From contig NC_089189.1 of NCBI RefSeq assembly GCF_947507565.1, forward strand, positions 2,108,001 through 2,172,000: DNA of 64,000 nucleotides, given 5' to 3'. Origin of the DNA: Oscarella lobularis. Its lineage: Eukaryota; Porifera; Homoscleromorpha; Homosclerophorida; Oscarellidae. The position numbers were made by a program, and so were the translations under genes. The notes below the pieces were generated by a model, which saw only the letters and a program-made list of their open reading frames with translations, was not told where the DNA came from and searched no databases. This document shows, piece by piece, positions 22,055 to 31,851 of the stretch. Positions within the stretch are counted from its first letter, which is position 1. Each line of letters starts with the position of its first letter.

Positions 22055-22864
22055 TTACCTTCCCCAAATCTTCTTGATTTTTCTCCATCCTTCGCGAACG
22101 ACGACAACGGTGCGCTTCACCTTATTGAACGTCCTTCTGAGCCAGCCGCCTCGTTTGCGTCGATCGCCGCTCGCATTCGCGGAGAAAATGAATCCCAAAT
22201 CTTGCGCGGGATCGAGATCGACTTCGATGCGCAGAATAACGCACGTCGGTTCGACGACGGCGTTTTCGTCGGTAAACGATATAGGATTTTCGACCCTCTT
22301 CTCGATCATCCGGTCCACTTCCGCTTGGGTGATGATTTCCGGTACGGCCTCGTGGACAGCAGTGAGATGCTCGATAAATTTGTCGTGCGTGCTCTCGCGT
22401 TCGTAGATGAGTTTCTTCATGTTTTCGCGCGTTCCGTCTGCTCTCAAGTAGGCGGCGTAGATGACGGTGACGTTGAAGCCGAGTTCCTTCAGTTTTGTCA
22501 ATGTTTCTGCCGTTATTTCTTTACCCACGTCCGTGTCCGTCATCTCGAAGTCGACGTTCTTCTCATCGACGACATTCCCTATAGCAACGTCAGCGAAGAG
22601 TAATTAATTTTAGCCGATGTATAACACATTGCGGGAAACTAATGAAACGGACGTCCCGTCGTTTGGAAGACCCAGTGCGGCACTGAGAATATCTCACGCG
22701 CACTCTGGCTTCAAGTGCAGGCGCGACTGCATGCACTCTTTCTCATTGAAAGTGTCGACGCAGGTCAATTCTAGCCTTCGTTGCTTCTTGGGTTAGTTCT
22801 TTGAGTTCTTACCTTTAACTGCAATGAGAGCTGCAGCAACGAGAAGAAGCTGATGAATTGCCAT
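22055..22864 (-). CDS. Secreted precursor with furin-type site and cationic C-terminal peptide, copy 1 (191 aa)
   Basis: Two exons: 22864-22813 (signal peptide MAIHQLLLVAAALIAVK) and 22578-22055, phase-1 intron, 576 bases in frame. After a short spacer the conserved domain reads LKELGFNVTV ... YERESTHDKF ... VPEIITQAEV ... ILRIEVDLDP, shared with the two neighbours. It ends in the basic site RRKR (about residues 157-160), followed by a 31-residue tail with eleven K/R and one acidic residue, tryptophans at both ends (GGWLRRTF, WRKIKKIWGR) and a final Gly-Arg that could be an amidation signal. The layout of signal, pro-domain, dibasic site and cationic amphipathic peptide is that of host-defence peptide precursors; this function is inference. 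I do not recognise the pro-domain family. The stop overlaps a possible donor (AG|GTAATA), so a further exon is not excluded. Confidence 0.75.
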
Positions 22865-22913
22865 GCTTTGTCCTTCGATGAGGCCCAGCACTGTGCGACT
22901 GGAGAAAGTGGGC

Positions 22914-22925
22914 CAGCATATATAG
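22914..22925 (-). promoter_or_regulatory. TATA box of secreted precursor gene copy 1
   Basis: On the minus strand 'ACTATATATGCT' lies about 50-60 bases before the start codon at 22864, a good position for a TATA box with a short leader. Confidence 0.5.
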
Positions 22926-23139
22926 TCTCTGCGTGTGACGTTTCAGCCAATCAGCGAGCACGTTTTGGCGTTCTAGGGCGTTGTCAATTATTCAGTTTCG
23001 TGGGGAAAAAATAGCTGTTATCCGGATGGGTGTGTACCCGTCGCGGTTGCCACGTTACAAGACAGACAGGGACGCAGTTCCACTTCTTAATCCCGCGAAT
23101 GCGAGCAACAGACAAGCATAATTCCTTTCTTTCTTAGAA

Positions 23140-23811
23140 CTAGTCTATTGTAAGGTTATCGCTATTTTTGTTATCGAAATCCTGACTGCTCGCAATGACC
23201 ACGGCGGTTGCCCCTTTGATGAATTTTTCCTCGTTTGCGGAAGTCAGGTGACGCCTTTGTCGACCGTGGCTAATCTGATTTACTAAATCAAATGCATTAT
23301 CCGTTGGATCGAGCTGAATCTCGATTCGAAGCATGACTTTCTCCGGCGGAGTACCATCCTCAAGAGCGAGATGACTTTGATGGTTTTTGACTAGAAGTCG
23401 ACCAATTTCCTCGTAGCTAATTACTTCCGGTACGTTCTTTCGCAATTCGAGAAGATCGGCTTGGAAGTTCTCGCGCGACGTCTGCTTCTCGTAGATAAGC
23501 GTCTTGCGTATCTCTTCGCGTCCGTCGCTTCTCGAAGTGACCGCCGTTTTGACGGTGACGTCAAAACCGAGGTATCGCAAAGCGATCATAGTTTGTGCGG
23601 ATATGTTTTTCTGAGGATCGTTGGAACTGGCCACCTTGTAGTCGACCGTCTTTTCAATCGATATCTTTCCACGCGAAACTAAAGATAAACGGTTTTTGGA
23701 TTTCGCGACACCCGTATACTCGTCACTCGTGCTATACTGCCGATTTCTTTACCTACTTTTTACTTGAGCCAGAGCAACAAACGTAAGTAGAAATGATGCG
23801 ATTACAGGCAT
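23140..23811 (-). CDS. Secreted precursor with furin-type site, copy 2 (197 aa)
   Basis: Two exons: 23811-23757 (signal peptide MPVIASFLLTFVALAQ) and 23678-23140, phase-1 intron of 78 bp, 594 bases in frame. The pro-domain matches its neighbours: EKTVDYK, LRYLGFDVTV, YEKQTSRENF, VPEVISYEEIGRLLVK, LRIEIQLDP. A basic site RQRR (about residues 158-161) sits where copy 1 has RRKR. The 36-residue tail after it is different: only weakly charged, with a small hydrophobic stretch (GATAVVIASS) and an acidic, Asn-rich end. So the domain before the site is conserved while the released peptide diverges strongly. About 275 bp separate it from copy 1, in tandem on the same strand. Confidence 0.75.
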
Positions 23812-23878
23812 CACTGTTTCGCGTTTTTGTGACGTCACAGAACGCACTTGGCTTTACGAACTGCGAACACATGCAACA

Positions 23879-23884
23879 TTTATT
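23879..23884 (-). terminator. Polyadenylation signal of precursor copy 3
   Basis: AATAAA on the minus strand, about 70 bases after the TAA stop at 23954. It argues that the stop is genuine although it overlaps a donor-like AG|GTAAGC. Confidence 0.5.
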
Positions 23885-23953
23885 TGACGAAGACAGGACA
23901 AAGAAACACGACGAAAAAAAGGATAACCAGTCAAAATCGAGCGTTCCGAAAGC

Positions 23954-24811
23954 TTACCTCCATATTTCCACAACCTCGGCAGCGAATCTCACGAAGGCCC
24001 GTGCTGTGGCGACATCCTTGCGCCAGAAACCGCGACGACGTCGATCAACCGTTCCCATGCTTTGACTTACCAAATCGAGCGCATTCATGGACGGATCGAG
24101 CTCGATTGCAATTCGAATGACAAGTTTCGACGGTTGCATTTTCATCCGTAATTGACATGGGCTCTTCTGTCGTTTCACGAGCAGACGGCCAATTTCCTCG
24201 TAGCTAATTGCTTCCGGGACGCTTCTTTGCAGGTCGAGAAGATCCCAATTGAATTTCTCGCGCGTGCTCGCCTTTTCGTACATCAGCGTTTTCTGCGTCG
24301 TTTTCGTGCCGTCGCTTTTCACGTTGACGGCTATGTGAACAGTCACGTCGTAGCCGAGCTCTCGCAGAGAGGCGAGAGTTTGCGTTGTGATGTTTGTGTC
24401 CAACGTAGAGTCTGTCAACTTGTAGTCGACGGTCTTTTCGGCATGAACATCTCCTGCGGAGGTAAGGTATGTAAATGCAAGCGTTGACGATTCCGGTACA
24501 TGGGAACCCTGACCATTTGGTCGTAGTGACCACCGTCTACCCTCGAAAACCGCATAGCGCTACCATTATCTTTTAGCTGCAACTTTACTGGCATACACCG
24601 TATGTAAAAATATTTATAATATATGTACTGTACTACAGTATTAATTTGGGTGGAGATTTAGGTTATGTTGTTGACTGCACAAACAGTCAATTAAGTTCGC
24701 GATTTAGTAGACGTTACTACTAGCTTGAGACGTGCGACCTAATTTTTTTACCTTTGGTCGCTGTGAAAAGGTGAGGAGAACAAAAAGAACGAAGCATGCA
24801 GGAGCATTCAT
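23954..24811 (-). CDS. Secreted precursor with furin-type site, copy 3 (first exon tentative)
   Basis: The main exon 24453-23954 is secure: an AG acceptor, then AEKTVDYK, LRELGYDVTV, YEKASTREKF, VPEAISYEEIGRLLVK and IAIELDP, as in copies 1 and 2. The basic site RRRR is followed by a 25-residue tail (GFWRKDVATA ... VVEIWR) with aromatic ends and net positive charge, and a TAA stop with a polyadenylation signal 70 bases later. A likely signal-peptide exon begins at ATG 24811-24809 (MNAPACFVLFVLLTFSQ), but its best donor (24751) is in phase 0 while the main exon needs phase 1. The true donor may be slightly further on, or a mini-exon is missed. The gene is real; its first junction is unresolved. 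Confidence 0.65.
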
Positions 24812-25214
24812 TGTTCCTCACGGAGCCGAGGTTTGCAAGTACAAAAGTGATGCTATCTCAAAGGCTACGAGACTTGAATAATCTGGTTCAGCCGGATTGG
24901 GCCGAGAACATTGGCACGTCACTTCCGATCGTCAAAGCGAGCACGTTACACCAATTTTCAATGGATTAACATGTAATATAAGTCTTCCTTTCATTGCGCC
25001 TCCTACTTTTATGCCAGCATTGAGTCTTGTTCTTTGAAATGTGCCCGTCTTTAAGCCGTTTCTTGCCGTCTTAAGCTCAGGCTTCTTTCCTACCATTATT
25101 TCGTCGCGTTGACAACGATGGAAACGGGCCAAAGTTAGCGTTTAGCAAATCGGGTAGTTCCAGTTTATAAAAACCACTGTTCAACGTGCAACACGACTAC
25201 AATACTCGACCTAT
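24812..25214. other. Intergenic region, nothing recognised
   Basis: About 400 bp between precursor copy 3 and the end of the Kelch-kinase gene. A minus-strand open frame of 66 codons has no motif. Confidence 0.45.
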
Positions 25215-28086
25215 CTAAAAAAGGACTTCAGACAAAACAACTTTGTGGCGACGGTTCTCTCCCTCTCCTCCAAACTTTCCCTTTACGAGTCTCTTCATTG
25301 GCGGAATGCCCAAACGTAGCACTTCTGCTATCTCCCTTCTTAGAGCTGTTAGGCATTCGCCACTCGTAGGACGACGTTCTATTCTTTCTTCACCGGATAT
25401 CATTCTTGAGCAGATTTGGTGCAACTGAGCACGATTGACTAAGTCGCTTAGCTGGCCACTTCTCTCTTCCGGAATCGGTCCCACTCCGGTAAATATTTCA
25501 ATCAGCGAAACGCCCAGACTATAGACGTCGCTGGGCAACGAGCTGTGTGCCGACGTAGGTGCCATTCGTTCTGGAGCGAGATAATTAGGGCTGAGAGGAC
25601 CGGCTGATTTGGAGCTGTCCAGCAGGTGGGCAGCTCCTAAATCAGCGACTTTGACTCTCATATCCCTCGTCAACAAGACGTTCGTCGGACGAATATCACC
25701 GTGAACGTATGGACGGGGAGAGAGCTCGTGGAGATACGTAATAGCTGACGTCATTTCGACTGCAATTGAGAGCTGCTCATACGTAGAGAGATAGGAGCCG
25801 GAGAAGTGAGCGGCATCCATCGCTTCGCTAACCGATCCCTCGAGTAATTCGGAGACGATTTGGAACGGTAGACCTGGTCTCATTATAGCACCGCATACTC
25901 GCACGATGTTTGGGTGGTGGAGTCGACTGGCCGTGAGAACTTCTCTTCGAAATGTGGGAATCGTTCTCTCGGTCGTGATGAGTTCGTGGAATTGCTTCAC
26001 AGCCACGTCCATGCCGTGCCAATGACCAATGAGCACGTCTTGATTAATTACTGTTACAGTATATTTCTATATTGGTTTATTTTTACCTGCATATGCTCCT
26101 GTTCCAAGCTTGTCCCGAGTGAGCTCTATCTGCTGCGGGCTAATGTTTAGAACTTGAACAAATTGGTCGAGACTGCGTCGCGATTCTTGGAGCGAGTCTT
26201 GAAGAGTCTGACGCTGAGACTCCAGCTCTTGGCATCGTGATTCCAAAGCTTGACGTTGAGATTGAAAAGATTGGCGTTGCGACTCGAACGTGTGTCGTTC
26301 AGCGTGAAGTTGCGTTCTGATATCGTTTCTAAAGGCAAAAAGTAATAGGTTACAATTAAAAATAAATTCAGAATAGATTCGAGCATACTTTTCCGTCTCA
26401 TGGGCTTGGCGTTCATCATGAAGCTGCCTCCTTATTTCATTTCTAAAACATACGAAAGTATTTCAGAGGCCGATATCTCATGACGAAAGAGTAAGAAGTA
26501 CTTTTCTGTTTCATGTCTTCTGCTCTCAGCTGCCATGGCATGTCTAAAGTCATTATTCAGAATTACGTCATAGCATCTATGTTTTGGTTGAAAAGTTACC
26601 TTTGTTGTTGAATTTGCCTTTGAAGATCACGGCAACGAGCAGTCAGTTCAGAGCTTCATATAAATCGCATAAGAAATGTAGATATGGAATTAGCAAAGTC
26701 GTACTTTCCAGCTTGAAGAGTTTCACATTGTTCTCTATCAAAAATGAGCCACGTTAGTTTGATATTGAAATCTTTGTTCATGCAAAACAACTTGTATACC
26801 GCATTCGTTCCATTTGTTGGTCAACGTCCCGGATGCTAAATCGATCATCTGAAATTGACGTAGATGTAGCGAGAAGAAGAGATTCAATTTTCGTGTAAGA
26901 TTCGTTTGAAGGACCTAATCAATGAATTGATTATTGAATCACAAATTGACTCTAATTACCAAGTGTAAAAATTTTCATTATTTGCTGGCATTCTCTATTG
27001 TCGTCAAACCCGCCAGAAATAATGAGATGAGCAGAGCCGTCTTGATTGGCTACACAGTGAAGGGTGTGGTTCCAAATTGGTGCCACATCCGGGGTCAAGA
27101 CAATCTTCATTCATATAATTATTGATTACATTCAAATCAATTATGTACCTTGTATGATTTTTGCTCATCAAAATCAATTATATATCCGCTGTCTAGAAGT
27201 TCTTTCTGATAACCGCCGATCATTAGAAAGCAATTCTTCCTTTTGAATCCTCTTTTCATTAATCGACAAATTCTGTGATGATATCGAGCGGATGGTTTTG
27301 GAAGGAAATCGATGCGAATCCATTTCTATTACAATTCATTAATTATTGCCAAACATAATTAGGATTTACCTTTTCTCTCAAATCAATCACAAATGCATCA
27401 GAAAATGATTTATAACCATCACTCCCTCCATGGAGTAATCCTCGGTGTTGATCAATTGTTGCCATGGCAGCACTGCCACGTGGTTGTGGTCTTTCTCCAC
27501 TTAATTCAACATCCAACCAATATCCTAATCATCAATATTTCAATTAATCCCAAATTCCTCGATTTCAATTTATACCTTTTTCTCTTCCTTCCTCAAACAC
27601 GAATTCATAAATCTCATTATTCACTATCCCGTGGCGTTGTGCTCCTGATTGGAGACGATCTCGAGGAATGCGTCCGCTGAATCCCCCAAACATGATCATT
27701 CTTCCTCCAATGGCCCACAAACAGCAGAAGAAGCGTTCCCATGGTTTCTTTCCGTGAATGAGCGTGGCTACTTGAATCCATTTCATTTTCTTCGGATCCA
27801 AACCAAAAACTTCTCCCAGAAGACACGCGTCTTCCTTCTCTCCCCCGTACGAATACATGATCCCATTGATGACCACGCATTGTGCTCCTCTGCAAGGAGG
27901 AGGAATATTTTTTACTTCAGCGAAACGGCGGATCCATTTCTTCTCTTCTTGGACGTTACAAGTCCAAATTTCGTTGCGGGGGAAATAGTGGTTCTTCGCG
28001 TTTCTTCCACCGAAGAGATGCAATTCATTCCCGATCAACGCACTCTCGTGTTCAGTTCGAGGCTCAGGGAATGCGACTCGGGCCAT
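25215..28086 (-). CDS. Cytoplasmic Kelch/coiled-coil/TKL-like kinase (782 aa)
   Basis: Eleven exons join in frame (2349 bases): 28086-27576, 27524-27370, 27325-27149, 27104-26960, 26914-26800, 26734-26705, 26653-26600, 26543-26502, 26442-26389, 26328-26087, 26038-25215. ATG at 28086 starts a Kelch propeller without signal peptide (LHLFGGRNAKN, YSYGGEK, MIMFGGFSG, LLHGGSDGY, FLMIGGYQKE, LIISGGFDD; residues about 1-345). Residues 360-500 are a Gln/Glu/Arg-rich coiled coil (ESQRQSFQSQRQ, LQESRRSL). The kinase follows: GTGAYADV glycine loop, VAVKQF lysine, HGDIRPTNVLL in place of HRD, DLG in place of DFG, and LAPER. It resembles TKL/RIPK-type kinases. Likely a Kelch-scaffolded signalling kinase acting in the cytosol; the substrate is unknown. 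The HGD loop may lower activity. Confidence 0.88.
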
Positions 28087-28574
28087 TTCGTTTTTAATTA
28101 GGAAGCGTTGAATCACGTTTCGTTGTCTGAACGAAAGAAATTTTCACGATCTCAGCCGACGTTGTTTCACTGAAACTAAAATTCATTTCAATCACATGAA
28201 GAAAGGAGTTTAGAACCACTCCTACTTTGTTTTCTTCTATTCCGAATGAACGAACGCAGAGGAAAGGCAGAATGATCTCAATGAAAGTGAATCCCCGTAT
28301 AATCGATCTTTCTTGTTCAATTCGCGTACTTGAACACACTCAATCTCGTGGAATGACAGCGATGTCGTTTGCCTTTCATTCCGACGAGTCGTCGTACCAG
28401 TTGGCAAGCGGAAATCTAATTCGTCGAACCGAAGAACGGACAATGAGTCGTTAGATAGGTACAAGCATTCGAAGCGCCCTTTCTGGTCTTTAGACACGTT
28501 CTGTCTTTGCGAATGATGCTTCTCAGAGGCACGGGGCCGGTCGCTTGAGAGCGAACGCTTTCTTTCGGTAACAG
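28087..28574. other. Upstream region of the Kelch-kinase gene
   Basis: No gene recognised. Short open frames on both strands have no motif. The promoter of the minus-strand kinase should lie here. Confidence 0.4.
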
Positions 28575-29305
28575 CCCCGCCCCTTCCTCGCGTCGTCTCG
28601 CATCCGCTCCGTGGTAAGCAATCGCGCGTCTATCGCTGCCACGCTTACTCTAATACAGTTCAAATTGAAGATTCCTACGGCATCCTGACAACGTTTTATT
28701 TTGGGGGCCCCCATTTCAAACCCAAGTGCACTCTTGTCGCTTCAGCCATGCGTCACGCGCTTCAACAATGTTTGTATATTATGCGTGACTACCTATTTCT
28801 CTTTCTAGGTTCTAAGTCAATGTCTTGGCGGAACAAAGAATGAATGGATCATAAGGTTTGTCTTTGGGGGGTTCCCAGTGGTGTAGGCGTTCACTTAGGG
28901 GTCTGGGGCCTCTTTGTATCGTACATAGAGAGATTGACTGCGTGCTGTGTCACTGGCCTCGTTTTGGGCATAAATCTAAACACTCGGGTTCGATTTCTGA
29001 CAGTCTAATCGAGGGCGGATTGGGGCTCATGCGATGGCTTAGCGGCATAGCATGCATGAAACTCTCCTATGTTATGTACGAAGCAAATTAAGAGTGTAGA
29101 AGGGACAGCAGTCGCTTGTAGTTCAGTTGAGAACGTATCAGTGCTCCTCACTGCATAACTACGATAGTGTACACGTGTCCTTGCCTTGCATTAGGGTTTA
29201 GTTGGCGGCTGCTAGTAGGTTAGGGCGGTGTTGAGATTAGTAGGTTTTAGCTCCCCTCTCCCGGACGTTAGCTAGCAGCCGCCGCGTGCTATAGACCATT
29301 TCTCA
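28575..29305 (+). repeat. Interspersed repeat, unclassified family (copy 2)
   Basis: The longest copy of the family seen also at 7165-7800 (inverted) and 36590-37300 (same orientation). It begins near 'gccccgccccttcctcgcg', contains 'catccgctccgtggtaagca', TTTTGGGGGCCCCCATTT at about 28700, 'cagtggtgtaggc' at about 28877, and ends near 'agcagccgccgcgtgctat'. No long frame and no terminal inverted repeats. Confidence 0.7.
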
Positions 29306-29739
29306 AGGATTTCTCGAGAGGTAATCTATTGTTTTCCGTGCTCGTCATTTTCCCATTGTTTCAAATATCTTCTAAAACGTGTTGTCCTAAGAATGAAACT
29401 GTTCTTTATTGAATATTTCCTCGTGGACGTTGACGTTTGCGTTTCTCGCACTGATATCCTTTGAAAGTACTTCTGGAAAGACGAAGAGGGGGAGGACGTA
29501 CCTCTGACGCATAAGAGACGTTTAAATTCTGTAGGGTTCAATCGATGACAGTCCGCACAGAGAAGGTTCATGCCTATGAGTCGTTTCCTTGTTATTTTCA
29601 ACGCTCTCCTTCTTCAGTTTACTAGCCAAGTGTTTCCAATGGTCAGTTGCTAAGGTAGCCAGCCTCGCGTTTCACATGCATTATATTATCAAACTACTTT
29701 TTCAAAAATTCTATATACGCATTGAAACCAAACTATGAA
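29306..29739. other. Intergenic region with an unconvincing open frame
   Basis: A 91-codon minus-strand frame (29601-29326) carries one CADC motif and a donor-like CAGAG|GTACGT. No partner exon was found, so no gene is called. Confidence 0.4.
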
Positions 29740-31262
29740 TCAATTAGACCAAGAGTTTTCTTTTTTTTTCTTTTGTCTTTCAATTGCCTCGAGAGTTGCG
29801 TATCCAAGAGCAGCTGCCACGAGCCAAGTTACGAGAATTCCCAACTTCACAGGCATTCTCTGGCTGAGAGCGCCGCTGTAGGCAAAAGAAACAGAAAATC
29901 CGATGCTACGCCAGAACAAATAGCTTCCAAACGCAGCCTCTTTTCTATCAGTAAACAGCATTCCAAAAGAAGCTAAAGGCGAAATTAATTAAGAGCCTCA
30001 AATAACATTTAAGTGATGATAATATTTTGACCTACAGTTTCCTTGAGTAGAAGCAATAGCATCCGATATTGCCCAGAGAGCAGGTATACTGTACAGAATT
30101 GCTACGTTAGGAGTTGGCTGCCACACTATAAGAAAAATTATGAGCGAAAAGGTCATAGCAAAAGCAATTAAGAGCAGATAGAATCGTCCAACGTGGACAG
30201 CAATCTTTCCGCAGAGAAACGCAGACAAAGAGTTGACAGCTCCATAGAGCATCATTAGAAATCCTATAGATTCAATACCAAGACAATCTGTCAAGAAATA
30301 CTAGAGATGATTCATATAAAAGAACAAATCAATAAGACTAATAATAGGCGAATATGTCTTACCTTTACGTAGTCTCCAAACATGAATGCCTTCTCCGAAC
30401 CGAGAAACACGGCCAAAGGAATGAGAAGCAGAACTCTTTTATCTTGAACATGTAACCTTAGAACAGAAGTCGTTAGACTGAGCACCCTTGGCCTTGGCGG
30501 GAGATCAAAACGTAGACTCCGAATCGACGCCACGCCAAACACGAGTAGTAGAATCCCGCCAATTTGACAACCCTCGAAAACTCCCAGAAGTAGAATTTTC
30601 GTCGAATCGGGAACGGTTACGTTGGAAACGACTTCGCACTCAAACCCCGTCGCATTGACGCTACGATTCGTCGCCGAAGCGTCCGTCGCACCGAACGTCA
30701 ACACGAGCGACGAAATCAAATTACCAGATATACGGGCAACTTGAAACATTCCTAGATAAATTCCATTGAAACGCTGTATACCGTACTCCTTCGATTTTCC
30801 GGTCAATTCCGCATAGCGAACGGCGAGCGTCGTAATATAAGTAATCTGCGCCGTCCACAGACACCCGGACCCCGCACCGAGTAAAACGCAAGCGGGTACC
30901 ATAGTATAAAAACGCGGGTAATAGTTTGCAGCTGTAAAGAGGCAGTGTGTAACAAAAGCGACTAGAATCGTTCGCTTTGGTCGTACGAGTCCAATGAGCA
31001 AGGGAGCGACGAAGAGCGTTCCCAGGCACATGGACGCGTAGACGGAGGCGAGGCACGTGGCGCCGACGTCGCGACGCGCGTTCAGACTCGTCTGAAGCGT
31101 TTCGAGGCCGGCGAAGGCCGTGTAGACGAAAACGACGGCGACGGCGAGAAGGACGACGTTTTTTTGGAGACGTTTTGCCTCGGTTATGCTCGTCGTTCCT
31201 ACGTCGCCGTTGTCGTCGTCGTCGTCGTCTTGGAACAACGCCTCTTCGTCGTTTGTTCTCAT
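29740..31262 (-). CDS. UNC93-like MFS membrane protein (465 aa)
   Basis: Three exons in frame (1398 bases): 31262-30363, 30300-30036, 29972-29740. ATG at 31262 starts an acidic cytosolic N-tail (DDDDDDNGD), then about eleven membrane segments. The family motif region is clear: VVFVYTAFAGLETLQTSLN, CLGTLFVAPLLIGL, CVLLGAGSGCLWTAQ, YGIQRFNGIYLGMFQ, then FGMLFTDRKEAAFGSYLFWR near the C-terminus. The length and the N-terminal GLETLQTSLN motif fit UNC93A/UNC93-like proteins, which chaperone or modulate other membrane proteins such as channels or Toll-like receptors. The C-tail is Lys-rich (RQKKKKEN). It is transcribed away from BABAM1, with a 590-bp gap between start codons. Confidence 0.88.
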
Positions 31263-31851
31263 CACGTGATTGGGCGGACTACGTCACTAAACTTATAGCT
31301 TTCTGAAAGCACGTGCACGTGCAGCTCTCTGAAGTTGTTACCATTAACACTATGTGTTTGCTCCATGAATCTATTCTTTCTTCAAGATCGCAGCGTTTCA
31401 GGGGAACGTGCAGTGGTTTTGTAGGCAGAGAAGATACAGTAATCCACACAACCTATTTTATACGCTAAGGAACAGCAACGCGTAAAGGTCTCGTAATCGA
31501 AGCAATGCCATTAAGAACACCGGTCACTTCTGACGTCATTTTTATGCAAGGATGATTTTGTCAGTCTGTAACGCGATCTAGTTATCAACAATTACCCTGC
31601 CTTCAAGATCGCGTACGGTGTTTCTAGAGCACGTGCAAGAGTTAAATGATCTTTGACGCCAAGTCCGGGACATCCTATCAACGTAGCATGCCGTTCTCTC
31701 CAGAATTTCAAAGAAACGTAGTTCTTTTCTAAACGTGCCTAACGTTCAATGCAATTTAGAACGTCTTGGCAGCCTGAAAGCGTCGTAGCTGTCGTACTTT
31801 AGTCGTAAACGTCTCCATACGTCACGAACTAACGCGCGCATCAACTTCAAG
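31263..31851. promoter_or_regulatory. Divergent promoter region between UNC93-like and BABAM1 genes
   Basis: The two start codons face away from each other across 589 bp. It is probably a shared or back-to-back promoter region. It contains CACGTG-type palindromes near 31265 and 31310-31320 (GCACGTGCACGTGCAG) and GATCGCG elements. No open frame is supported. Confidence 0.45.

Noticed and set aside
28980-29060. tRNA-derived SINE: GGGTTCGATTTC and TGGCTTAGCGG in the interspersed repeat
   Set aside because: The B-box-like motif precedes the A-box-like motif on the same strand, the wrong order for a tRNA promoter, and no cloverleaf forms.
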